This document shows positions 45,746 through 56,562 of a stretch of DNA of 56,562 bases, piece by piece. The translations under genes and the position numbers were made by a program. Source of the stretch: Diphasiastrum complanatum (lineage: Eukaryota > Streptophyta > Lycopodiopsida > Lycopodiales > Lycopodiaceae); contig MU833425.1 of the NCBI GenBank assembly GCA_029204225.1, positions 1 through 56,562 on the forward strand, in the 5' to 3' direction. Every line of letters starts with the position of its first letter. The stretch's first letter is position 1. The notes beneath the pieces were generated by a model, which saw nothing but the letters and a program-made list of their open reading frames with translations, was not told the DNA's origin and did not search any database.

Positions 45746-47008
<1,263 letters not shown>

Positions 47009-47442
47009 ATGGCCGACATGGAACAAGAATTATTTGGTAAGGGAGTTCCGTCACCGGTTTGAAGGGTGGGAAGCCCGAACAATGGTCTGCAGTCTATTTT
47101 GGATGTGATAGGCAAATCACTATTAGAAATCCACCAGAGTAACAAGCAGCGGGACGAGCAAATCAAATTTCTTTTGTCTAAGCATGATGCGACACCTTCT
47201 TCACACTTAGATTTTCAGCCGAAAGTTTTTTCGGGGGACAAGAAATTTGAGCAGCCGGCAGCAATGGAGTCTTGGATTAACATATGGAATAGCTATTTTG
47301 GTCTGCATGGAGTACCTGAGGAGAAATGAATTTTTTCAGTACTAATTTTTTTAAAAGGAAAAGCCATGTTGTGGTGGCGAGATCTCGATCCTAAGCTAGT
47401 CACTTGGGATGCTTTTCGGGATGTATTCTTGAAAGCATTTAT
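47009..47442 (+). pseudogene. Gypsy G: gag, first part
   Basis: Frame from ATG at 47009 (MADMEQELFGKGVPSP) with stops near 47058 and at 47327-47329, but open in the same frame to 47442. Residues about 70-140 match the gypsy gag core: FSGDKKFEQPAAMESWINIW, LKGKAMLWWRDLDPK and TWDAFRDVFLKAF (the AxxWW...W..F...F pattern). K is inserted right after KAF, and gag continues at 50406. Confidence 0.85.
47438..47442 (+). repeat. Target-site duplication of K, left copy (TTTAT)
   Basis: Matches 50406-50410 exactly. Confidence 0.85.
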
Positions 47443-48156
47443 TGTGAAGTTTTTAGCATGTGTGAACTTCACCACACACCCTACAGGATCTTACTGAGGT
47501 GTTGTGATTGCAGAAGATTGATCAAAGAACAGTATGTTTGAAAAATCTAAGGCAAGAGCACAATGGCATACATCTGATGAAAAAATCTAACTCTTCACTA
47601 TGATAAATGAATGTCAGAAATAATTCTGAGTGTTCAGTATGGGAAAAAGAGGCTGCTCTCGGGTAGAGAGAGAAAATCATACACAGAAAACTCGGGTAGA
47701 GAGAGAATGAGTCCAAAACACCAAAATCTCAATATTCACAATGTGGCAAAACATGCCCAGCTTTCCCTACATGAGAGAGACTCGAATTCCTACAGTGGAG
47801 TTGCATGGAGAGTCCACTTAACTGAACTAATTCACCTACCAGAGATCCACATGTGTAACTGCATGCATGTATGTTGCATGTACTGCATGTCAACTCATAA
47901 AATTGCCTAGACATGTGTAGATCACAAAAACTACTTTGCATGTTGCATGCACTGATTGCATGTGGCTTGCATGCATACAGTACTAAACATCTGCATGCCA
48001 TCATAATTGAACCTATCTAACTCAAATCCGAACTACACTAGAAGGATATGTGCTCAATTCACACTCCTTATATGTACAACATGAAATCTAGTGGAAATCA
48101 TCATGGACATGACCCCAAACTCGAGAAAGGAAGATAATATTTTAATAATATTCACA
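47443..48156 (-). mobile_element. Copia K 3' LTR (antisense)
   Basis: 714 bases. On the plus strand it runs from TGTGAAG to ATTCACA. Adjoining on the right, CTCCTCAAAATT is the complement of the polypurine tract. Within 47845-48000 there are about eight TGCATG/CATGCA words. The right half is nearly identical to 50079-50405. Confidence 0.88.
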
Positions 48157-50078
48157 CTCCTCAAAATTTATGTTCCTATCAACATAGATTTTGAAATTAG
48201 GCCAAGGTTTGACCTCATCTTCATAAAGACATTCTTGAGTAGAGGCTTCGTGAGAAGATCTGCAACACAATCTGAAGATGAAACATGCTCCAATGAGATC
48301 TCTCTTCCAATGACTTTTTTCTCTTACAAAATGATGAGCCACTTCAATACGCTTGCTCCTTGCATGAAAGACTAGATTATTTGCAAGAGCCTGAGCAGAA
48401 ATGTTATCATTCTTGATAATTGGTAAATCTTCATCTGCATAACATTTAAGCTCCAAAAGTAGCCTTTTAATCCATAAAATCTCCTTTGTTCTGGTTGTAA
48501 GAGATTTGTATTCAGCTTCACAAGATGATAAGGAAATAGTTGCCTACTTCTTTGATAGCCAAGAAACCAAATTTCCTCCAAAAAATATAGTGTCAGCGCT
48601 TGTGGATTTTCTATCCAACCTGTCTCCTGCAAAATCTGAATCTGAGAAAGCAATCAAAGTCAGATCTTCTCCTTCATAGTATATTTCATAATCCAAGGTA
48701 GAAGATATATACCTCAAGACTCTTTTAGACAACTTCCAATGATATAACTTTGGATCCTGCATGTGTTGACTTAGCTTATGAACACAAAAGCTTAGATTAG
48801 GCCTAGTCACTGTTAACCAAATAAGTGAGCCAATAAGACTCCTATAAAGAGTGATGTCCTCAAAGGATTTTTCATCATCTTTAATAGGAACTTTTACAGT
48901 GTGCTCCATAGGTGTATCTATGCCTTTACAGTTCTCCACATGAAATTTTCTGAATATGGAAAGTGCATATCTACTTGGCTTATAAATGCATGACCTTTCC
49001 AAAAATCTATTTTAAGGCCTAGAATATAGTGAAGAACTCCTAAGTCCTGCATCTTAAACTCAGTACCAAGTGCATGCTTAGTTTCTTCAACTAACTTCTC
49101 ACTATTTCCACAAAGAATGATATCATCTACATAGATGAGAAGAATAATTACAAAGTTATCTACAAACTTATAATATAGAAAAGGGTCATATCTGCTTAGA
49201 CAAAATCCGAGTGATATGAAATAGTAATTGAGCCTTGCATACCGAGACCTTGGTACCTGTTTCAGTCCATACAGAGTTTTGAACAAAAGACATATTTTTT
49301 ATTCATCACCTTCCTTCACAAAACCTGGAGGCTGCTTCATATAAATCTCCTCCTCAAGGTAACCATTGAGAAATGCATTAGAAACATAAAACTGGAACAT
49401 ACTCCATTTGTGAAAACATGCAAGAGAGATGAGTATTCGAATTGTTACCATCTTTGCAGCTGGTGCAAAGGTATCTTCATAATCAAGACCTTTGATTTGT
49501 GAGTAGCCTTTGGCACAAAGTCTTGCTTTATACTTATTGATAGATCCATCATAATTATACTTAATTCTGAATACCCACTTACATCTGATCACATGCATGT
49601 TGTTTGGTGGCTCCACAAGCTCCCATGTGTTATTTGACATCAAGGCTTCAAATTCTTGGGTCATTGCTTCAACCCACTCCTTGGATTGAAAAGCTTCTTG
49701 GACATCCTTAGGCTCTTCATTTGATATAGAAAGTGCATGATAGGAAGTTTCACCTTCCACTTGCCTTCCTTCTTCATCATATGTGAGCCTCCTTGGCTCA
49801 CGTGTAGATCTTCTAGGTGTGGTAGCTTGAATCTGCTCCTCCTCAAGCCTCGGCCTCACCTCTTCTTGAACAACATCAAGATTGATGATGTCTCTTTGAT
49901 CTGTGCATCATCCAAGTTAAATTTCCGATCTTCATGGAAGACCACATCCTTTTACTGCACTAGGATCTTCCTTCTTCCTAGTTTCTAGAGGCACATGCAC
50001 AAAGCATACACAGCCAAAATTCCTAAGATGATCTACCTTAGGCTTTTTCTTATACAACATCTCAAATGATGTCTTTCC
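48157..50078 (-). pseudogene. Copia K polyprotein: integrase tail, RT, RNase H
   Basis: Minus strand, read from 50078 downward. Integrase C-terminus GKTSFEMLYKKKPKVDHLRN opens directly out of LTR sequence. Then linker PRRSTREPRRLTYDEEGRQ, RT WVFRIKYNYDGSINKYKARL, KGYSQIKGLDYEDTFAPAAK, SNAFLNGYLEEEIYMKQPPG, an in-frame stop at 49299, TLYGLKQVPRSRYARL, YVDDIILCGN (intact) and LHYILG. RNase H follows: FSDSDFAGDRLDRKSTSADT and, after frameshifts, HARSKRIEVAHHFVRE. Gag, protease and the integrase core are missing. One stop and about three shifts. Confidence 0.88.
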
Positions 50079-50405
50079 TCCACATGTGTAACTGCATGCA
50101 TGTATGTTGCATGTATTGCATGTCAACTCATAAAATTGCTTAGACATGTGTAGATCACAGAAACTACTTTGCATGTTGTATGCACTGATTGCATGTGGCT
50201 TGCATGCATACAGTAAGACTTTGCATGCTATCTAAACATCTACATGTCATCATAATTGAACCTATCTAACTCAAATCCGAACTACACTAGAAGGATATGT
50301 GCTCAATTCACACTCCTTATATGTACAACATGAAATCTAGTGGAAATCATCATGGACATGACCCCAAACTCGAGATAGGAAGATAATATTTTAATAATCT
50401 TCACA
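50079..50405 (-). mobile_element. Copia K 5' LTR remnant (antisense)
   Basis: 327 bases equal to the right part of the 3' LTR, ending AATCTTCACA at 50405. Its inner end joins integrase sequence, so one deletion removed the rest of the LTR, primer site, gag, protease and most of integrase. Confidence 0.87.
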
Positions 50406-51144
50406 TTTATGACTGTGGATGAAAGAGACTCGTATCGGCATTTTGTAGAGCTTAAGATGGGGTCGCGTGACTTGGACACTTATGTCCAAGAGTTCATGGA
50501 TCTTCTTACTAAAGTGCGGCATTTTCCGAAAAAAGTACGTTGAGTGGCAGTTTGTGAATGGATTGCCAACAAATTTTCAGAATGAATGCAAGCGCAATTC
50601 TTTGAACTCATTGGAGGATGCCATTCGGATTGCATGTGTGTACGATCAGACGGTGGTAGCTTCTAGGAAACGGGGGCATGAGAAAAGCTCAACAAATTTT
50701 CGACCGCGAAAAAAGTCAAAAAAGTTTATTGATGAACTTGAGAGTATGGCTTATCATAAACCCAAGTCAGTGAAGAAATCGAAGAAAAAATCTAAGTCAT
50801 CAGTCAGAGATGCCTTCAAACAAGGGTTGTGTTTCAATTGTGGCAAGGCGGGCCATCTGGCTAAAGAGTGTCCGTTAAAAAACAAGTCCTCATCTAATCT
50901 TATGACAATTGATTTGCTAGCAGGTAAAATGGAAATTGATGTTATTAATAGTACTTGTGAATATCAATTCAGTACATTGTCTTTTGGTCCTCACAATTTG
51001 TTTCGAGTAAGGGGCAAGTTGTTAGGGAAAGATGTGAATGTATTGTTGGATTCAGGCAGTACTATGGAAGATGCCATCAGGGAAGAGGATGAGGGATCTG
51101 ACGACGAATATCCATCCACCTACACCCCCCTACTCCCTCGTTAG
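50406..51144 (+). pseudogene. Gypsy G: gag second part, zinc knuckle and protease start
   Basis: Begins with target copy TTTAT and continues gag: MTVDERDSYRHFVELKMGSR, then LDTYVQEFMDLLTKV, a frameshift near 50535, and VEWQFVNGLPTNFQNECKRN. A basic region, zinc knuckle CFNCGKAGHLAKEC (about 50830-50870) and the protease signature VLLDSGST (about 51040-51063) follow. Right after DSGST the sequence departs from protease into an acidic/serine-rich stretch (EEDEGSDDEYP) and stops at 51142. The rest of the protease is therefore absent. Confidence 0.88.
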
Positions 51145-51475
51145 CATCATCATCATCAAATGCATCTGCTCTATCCACCAAAATGACAAAAAAGAGTAAA
51201 AAGAAAGTGTTGGATTCCTTGAAGTCAATTAACATGGACTCAGATACAGCGTCATCTTCTACACGGGTGATAGAAAATCAAAAAATGACCAGTCGGGCTA
51301 AGATCAATATGCTGAAAGAGGAATCTCAATGAGCGCTAGTTCATGAGATGCCTGAGACTTTCAAGAATTACAATTTGGACGACGTGTAATCATAATGCCG
51401 CAAGCCCAGAGAGAACCTGATCAAAGTCAGGCACCAGCGAAACAAGTCTTTGAGAGACCTGCGCGGACATAGCCA
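51145..51475 (+). other. Gypsy G: serine/lysine-rich remnant between protease and RT
   Basis: Readable scraps (KKSKKKVLDSLKSINMDSDT, SRAKINMLKEES) with stops between them. No protease motif. They may be part of a linker or a foreign insertion. Confidence 0.3.
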
Positions 51476-52042
51476 ATGAATCTTGCCGAGCCAGGTGAAG
51501 AAGAAAAGATAGTGCATGTGGGAGAGCAGTTAACACCCACACAGTTCAAGAGACTACGATTGTTGTTGGTGGAATATAAAGGCTATTTTGCCTGGAGTTA
51601 TAGTGACCTGAAGGGCATTCCACCAACAGTAGTCCAACACACCATACCCTTGGTGGATGGAGCAGTCCCCAAGGTAAGCCGTTATTACTGCTGCAACCCG
51701 AATTATACTGAGTTGATCAAGCAGGAGTTGCAGAAGCTGATGGATGCAGATTTCATTTATGAAATCAAGCACACGGAATGGGTTTCACCGATAGTTATAA
51801 TACCCAAGAAGAACAACAAAATGCGGATTTGTGTGAATCTGAAGGCGCTAAATGCAGTCACCAAAAAAGAACATTTTTCTTTACCATTTACGGAAAGTGT
51901 CCTCGACAGAGTAGCCGGTGCCGAGGCCTACAGTTTTCTAGACAACTTCAGCGGCAACAACCAGGTGAAGATAGCCCCCCAAGACCAGCACAAGACAGCA
52001 TTTGCCATGGAATGGGGAGCCTATGCCTATAATCTAGGTTAA
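51476..52042 (+). pseudogene. Gypsy G: reverse transcriptase N-terminal half
   Basis: 188-codon frame: LRLLLVEYKGYFAWSYSDLK, IPLVDGAVPKVSR, LQKLMDADFIYEIKHTEWVS, PIVIIPKKNNKMRICVNLKA LN, then motif A FLDNFSGNNQVKIAPQDQHK with its aspartate intact, and EWGAYAYN. The YSFLDxxSGxNQ form is like Athila/Tat-type gypsy RTs. The frame ends before the FQR and YxDD boxes, and unrelated sequence follows. The antisense RT piece at 45.3-45.7 kb would be the next portion of a related copy. Confidence 0.9.
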
Positions 52043-53272
52043 TTTTCTATTGGTTGACACACACATGATCCTATAGATCGAATGTTTAGCACTTTCCCTA
52101 AAAAGTTATCGCGTCGAGATGCATTTACACTTCCTATAATGATATTCATCATAGAGGAAGCCTACACTCCTAGGCTGAGCATATTTCATCTCAAGGAGGC
52201 CATTGACTTCAAGGAGTTTGTGAAGTCTTCAAGAGAACTATGTTTGGCAAAATTAAATGACATTAGCTACCAACACTGCTTTCTTATTAAAAAAAATATG
52301 GAAAAAGAGGTTGTGTTAATGTATGGAAAACAATTGTCGACATGTAAACAATGGCTTCTGACAGATGGTTTGAAATTCTTGATACATGTACAGTTGTTCA
52401 AATGAAGTTTGCAAAGCAGATGCCTATGTTACTAGCCAAAGAAATTAGAGATGCTGAAAAACAAACAAGACCTATTGATTATCAAAAGTGCATAGAAGAG
52501 CATAAACTTCTAATCGAGAAAGCAAAAAAATATATGGGAGATCAGGATACTAAATGGTGGAATACATTTCATGAGGAGCAAATGGTGATATTGAGTAAAA
52601 TTGAGGATGACAAATGGGAACTCCCATTTGACTTCGTGTGGCCTGTCCGTCAAAGTAATCCAAAGCAGAGCAAGTACAAATAACAGAACATCATGAATCT
52701 GTTAGAGAGACCAGAGAGATGTATCTTGGAGCAAGGCGGTCAACAAGTAGGAGGGACAGACTAGCCCAGATGTGGAAGGGTGACCCGCAAGATATCCAAG
52801 AGGGTACTTTGGTACACTGGCAATAGATGATGATCTCGGTCACCCCTTTTGGATTGGAAAAGTACTCACAGTTCATTGAGACGACATCACATCTAAGATT
52901 AAAGACATAACTATGCATTGGTTTAAAACAGATCACATTGATCCATTCAAAGGGAGGTATAGCCTCGAGATGGTCCGTACAGTCCATGGTAAAAGGAAGA
53001 AGCAAAAAACAAAGAATACTCCAAATTCTTCTTTATTGTCTTTAGAGGAGGTGGATATTTTAGTGTACAACTGCATGCTCACCGCAACATGTCATTTGAA
53101 AAAGTCCACTATTGACATCCTAAAGCAAAAAATTTCCGTGACAAACGATGTGGGATCGTCCTCACGTATCAGAAGAAGTATGGGAAACTATGAAAATTAC
53201 GGCTTGCATCGTGAGGAAGGCAATGTTTTAGTACATAGTGAAGAAGAGGATGCTTCTCCCACCACTTCATGA
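52043..53272 (+). pseudogene. Unrecognised coding remnant with a Tudor-like stretch
   Basis: Several plus frames seem to belong together. 52082-52405 and 52351-52683 read LAKLNDISYQHCFLIKKNME, MASDRWFEILDTCTVVQMKF and DTKWWNTFHEEQMV (Lys/Glu-rich helices). After frameshifts, about 52825-53272 reads LAIDDDLGHPFWIGKVLTVH, then DITMHWFKTDHIDPFKGRYS, KGKRKKQ-like basic residues, LLSLEEVDILVYN and LKKSTIDILKQ, ending in an acidic tail. The PFWIGKV...MHWF...FKGRY pattern resembles Tudor/PWWP-type readers. It could be a DNA-transposon protein or a host gene copy. I cannot name it. Confidence 0.4.
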
Positions 53273-53699
53273 TCATCAACACCTATAACTACTAATAGTG
53301 ATGGGATTGATAGTGACTAGCATTTGAAACTATATGAGTCCAAAGAGTTTTGAATATCGCGTGTGTCACAAAATATAAGTAATTACTTTCTTTGTTTGTC
53401 ATTTTTATATCGTAAGAGTATGAGCATTTTAAAAATGTGCTTCTTTTTTAAACTTGGTACTCATGAAAATGTTCTTGCAAGTGGTCTTGAGAACCTCCAA
53501 AAACGGTATAATTGTTATTCTTGTCAAGAACAAAACAAGTCTTTTTTTTAAATGTATTTTGAAAAAAAACTTTACGCATGCGTAATGCTTTTTTGTTGAC
53601 ACCCATAAAAAGAGGTCATTTTTGAAGTATCTTAGGAAATATTCCAAATGTTTTCCCTTAGCTGGAAAAATCACCTATTCAATAGAAAATTGTGCTTTT
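53273..53699. other. AT-rich spacer
   Basis: No gene. TTACGCATGCGTAA, a perfect 14-base palindrome, at 53572-53585. Confidence 0.4.
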
Positions 53700-53945
53700 T
53701 GCTACAAGTCTAGCGTTATACTTGTTTATTGATCCATGTTTATTATACTTCAATCGATACACCCACTTGCAATCAAGTGGTTACTCCCCTTGAGGAAGAT
53801 CAACAAGATCCCAAGTATGATTCTCCATGAGAGCATCATACTCCACTTGCATAGCATTCGTTCAACTTTTGATTTACAAGCATCCTAAGTAGAGAAACGT
53901 GAGAAGAGCGGATCTTACCATCAGAAAACTCATCCTATGCTTGTA
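53700..53945 (-). pseudogene. Copia RT N-terminal fragment (antisense)
   Basis: The minus strand reads ALMENHTWDLVDLPQG, a stop, [20 protein letters not shown] and NARLVA, the start of a copia RT (motif ExxTWxLVxLP...KWVxxxKxxxDGSIxxYKARLVAKG). Too short to assign to K, X or E2. Confidence 0.82.
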
Positions 53946-55754
53946 CTATCTTTTGAGTATCCATATCCAAGCTAGCTGGGAAAGCCTCAGTGAGGGTTAG
54001 TTGAGAGAAGCCATAACTCGTACTAGATGGAGTCATAGCTGGTTGGATGCTAAAGACCTAACATTGGTGTCGTTGCCGCTTTTTTTTTGCTTTCTCTTTT
54101 GTTCTAGCCACTCTTACTTGCTTGCTTGTTCCTTGTTGTTGCTTGTTGGTTTCTTGCTTGCTGCTTTTCCTTGTTGCCTTCTTTGTTTGCTTGTTGGTTT
54201 CTTTTTGTTACTTGTTATTTTTTTTGCTTTTTGCTTTCTTTCTTCCAGCACCCTTTCTTTGCTTGTTTTTTTTTATATAAGAGAGCAAATAGAGGGTTTG
54301 GAGCAAAAAAAGCATCATTTAGGAGAGCTCATAGAGGGTTTTTGGACTCTTGCAGTCCAGTTGGTGCAGTTGAAGGAGATTTGGTTGCAGCAGCGCATTT
54401 CAACAGGGTGAAGGAGGGTGAAGGAGAGAAGCGTGCCATGTGCTGCCTATTTTCGAAGGTGTGAAGGGGACGCTTCATCTACAGCTGCCCTAGCGTGTTT
54501 TTTTTAGGTGTTAGAGGTATAATTAGCTGCTCGTTTTGCCTACAACAGCGTTGTTTTTAGCAGGGTCAGGAGTGACGTTTTTAGGTGTTTTCAGGGTATT
54601 GCATAGCTCGTTTTTTCAGTCTTTAATTTGCACCCCAGCCACGTTTTTAGCATCCCTCAGGTTTTCAACGGCCATCAAAGGGCGCATCAGCCGCGTCTTG
54701 GAGCAAGCCCTCATCCATGCTATTCTTCCTCAAATCAAGTTTGCACATCACTCCCTCACGGTTTGTGAAACTCCAGGATTGTAAGTGAATTTTTTGAGTG
54801 AAGTAACTAGGCAAGTAGGCTCCCAGTGAAGAATGGGTAGTAGATAGCGCTTCATCAGCATTTTTTTCAGTCCATGGCAGTTCTTCTATCTATAGCCCAC
54901 CGCCCACTTGAGTTCTCTTCATCAACGTTTAGTTTGGTGTGATCTGCAGGGCTGGAGTTCTCTTCTACACAACCTTCTACGTTTTGAGCACGTCTTCCAC
55001 TCGTTTTGAGCACACCAACAGCCCATTTTTTGTTTACACCATCAGTCTGTTTTTAGTTTTGCGTTCCTTTTCTGTTGCCTTTGATATGGTTGCATGTGCA
55101 ATCGCCAAAGCTGCAGGTTCTACATAGCCGAAATTTACTACAGATTCATTTGTTGATTGAGATTAATGTAATGTCGACAGAAGAGCTTAAGCTGCTTTTT
55201 GCACAACTAGCTTTCAATTTTAGTCATCTGCTCATTTTTGAATGATCACTTACATCTGCTCTTAATAACCAGCCATCTCCCTCCAAACACTCAGCCTTCT
55301 TTTTCAGGCTAGTTTAGTTTGTTAGATGCTTCATGCATGCTTGCATCTGCAGCACTTCTTGTTATCTTTTCACAGTGTTTTCATGCTTGCATCCTCCCTC
55401 AGCCCTGTGCGCTTAAGTGGTGTTCATCCACATTTTATAGGCATTTTCAGCGGTTTTCATAGACATTTTTCCGGCTGTTTTTCCATACTTCAGAGGTTTT
55501 GCGCATAGTTTTTCGGCTGTTTTTTTCCGATTTCAGAGGGTTTTGTCATCCGTAGTTCCGCCGTTTCTAGCCATTATTCAGTCATTTTGAGTGGTTTTCC
55601 GGCAAATTTTTTACAACTTTAGCAGTGTTTTTTCTATTGTTTTTCTTTCTTTGCTATTAGAAGCACTGAATTTTAAGTACTATTTATACATTTCTCATTG
55701 GCGTTTATAGCCAGTAATTTCCACGGTTTCCAGTTCCACGGGTCCATGGTTTGT
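53946..55754. other. Low-complexity region, possible gypsy leader
   Basis: T-rich plus strand with CTTGCTTG/CTTTTTGC repeats (54085-54270). TTGGTGTCGTTGCCG at about 54064-54078 resembles a gypsy-type primer site. At 55440-55610 are degenerate units containing TTTTTCCGGCTGTTTTT, TTTTTCGGCTGTTTTTTTCC and TTCAGAGG(G)TTTTG. No frame has recognisable domains. Confidence 0.35.
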
Positions 55755-55965
55755 GTGAGTCATCTTTCATCGTGTGCGAGTACGTCAGTTCTTGCATGTG
55801 AGTCATCTTTCACCCTGTCTGTGCGAGTCATCTTTCACCCTGTCTGTGCGAGTACATCGGTTCCCGTGTGCGAGTCATTCTTCCACCATGTCTGTGCGAG
55901 TCATCTTTCACCATGTGTGACTAAGTAAGTTCCCGCATGCGAGTCATCTTCACCGTCTGCGAGTA
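55755..55965 (+). repeat. Tandem repeats with GAGTCATCTTTCACC core
   Basis: At least six GAGTCATCTTTCACC-like units (near 55757, 55801, 55828, 55871, 55897, 55941). Some are spaced about 26 bases with CCTGTCTGTGC between, others about 44 with an extra GAGTACNTCNGTTC unit. It ends just before the E4 LTR. Confidence 0.85.
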
Positions 55966-55972
55966 AGTACGT

Positions 55973-56562
55973 TGCGAAAGATTTCAGATCATTCAAGGTC
56001 CAATCCATGTCCCTGACCTTTGGTTACAATAAGGAGCAAACCCAACAATCTTGCCAATGTAGAAAAATTAGCATCTACATACAAAATGAGATGCAAACTC
56101 TAAGAGATATTGATCAAACATAAACCAAAACATAAAATATGTTGTCCATACAATTACAATACCCTACTGTATTTCCACACATGTGGAACTGAAAATAGCA
56201 AAATATGAGCATCTTACACACAAGATTGCAAGATATCATCAAGAGAGTGCACCAATGAGTGGTAGAACCCAAAGAGAACCATGTATAATATGAAATGAGA
56301 AAGAGAAGATAGAAGATGTGGTCTCTCCATGAGTTACAAACACTATGTGGCATCCTTTTATAACTGGTCCAAACCCTATGTGGCCGCTTTCCCTCCAAAA
56401 TGAAAACCCTACTATTTTTGGGTCTAGATTCAATGTACCCAAAGTTTCAAATTTGAATCTCTCTCAAAACTCGACTACCAACTTTCCCAGACTTTCAAAA
56501 AGTGTTTATTGAATGTATTTTAAATTAATATAACTTCAAAAAGTTTATCTCTAAATCTAAAA
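55973..56562 (-). mobile_element. E4: E1-family LTR, antisense, cut by window end
   Basis: The plus strand begins TGCGAAAGATTTCAGATC, the complement of the E1 LTR end. Collinearity holds through the TATAAAAGG box (complement of about 56353-56362), the CACATGTG site near 56176 and a polypyrimidine region. Expected to end about 60 bases beyond the window. Confidence 0.87.

Noticed and set aside
53572-53585. TTACGCATGCGTAA palindrome as an operator-like site
   Set aside because: A single 14-base palindrome in an AT-rich spacer with no gene nearby; insufficient to call a site.
54064-54078. TTGGTGTCGTTGCCG as a gypsy primer site
   Set aside because: It resembles the tRNA-derived site used by some gypsy elements, but no LTR end or gag is adjacent, and an antisense copia scrap lies just upstream. 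Kept only as a remark.

Overview
This window looks like nuclear DNA from a land plant with a large, repeat-filled genome. The evidence is many Ty1/copia and Ty3/gypsy retrotransposons (several copia primer sites begin TGGTATCAGAGC), a nuclear-type tRNA-Pro(AGG), long (GA)n/(CT)n tracts and AT-rich spacers. A Penelope-like reverse transcriptase (RT) fragment leans toward a lycophyte, fern or gymnosperm, but no gene fixes the taxon. I found no intact host protein gene. Almost everything recognisable is transposon-derived, and most of it is broken.

Layout, with labels used below. 0.5-1.3 kb: copia integrase remnant (minus). 2.83 kb: tRNA-Pro. 4.8-5.1 kb: hairpin repeat block A. 5.8-6.6 kb: Penelope-like RT fragment (minus). 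8.4-10.6 kb: N, a copia derivative without integrase or RT. 10.6-16.6 kb: E1, a copia element with both LTRs and a 5-bp target duplication, whose RT is replaced by unrelated sequence. 18.4-20.8 kb: W2 (minus), one copy of an unrecognised coiled-coil protein family.

21.9-34.7 kb is a nested stack. The host element is copia X. It is cut by E3 (an E1 relative, minus, possibly replacing X's 5' half), by E2 (nearly intact copia gag-PR-INT-RT, no 3' end) and by copia Y. 35-41.8 kb: LTR V, W3 (minus), Y3, a minus copia gag-protease piece, hairpin block B, and a Y LTR (Y4) carrying nested solo LTR Z. 42.9-45.7 kb: W1 (605 codons, two in-frame stops, minus) and a gypsy RT piece (minus). 47.0-52.0 kb: gypsy G, split by copia K (minus) with target duplication TTTAT. 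52.1-53.3 kb: unrecognised coding remnant. 53.7 kb: minus copia RT scrap. 54-56 kb: low-complexity and tandem repeats. 55.97 kb to the end: E4, another E1-family LTR (minus).

The most unusual signals are four. (1) A hairpin motif occurs nine times in two blocks 34 kb apart, with matched spacing and compensatory stem changes. (2) At least two copia lineages keep the polyprotein up to the start of RT and then continue into unrelated sequence. (3) The W family (coiled coil plus a conserved C-terminal domain) occurs three times, always on the minus strand. (4) LTRs of different families share CACACGTGTG/GTAC, TTCGCGAA or CATGCA motifs. All identifications come from reading the sequence and remembered family motifs; no search was run.
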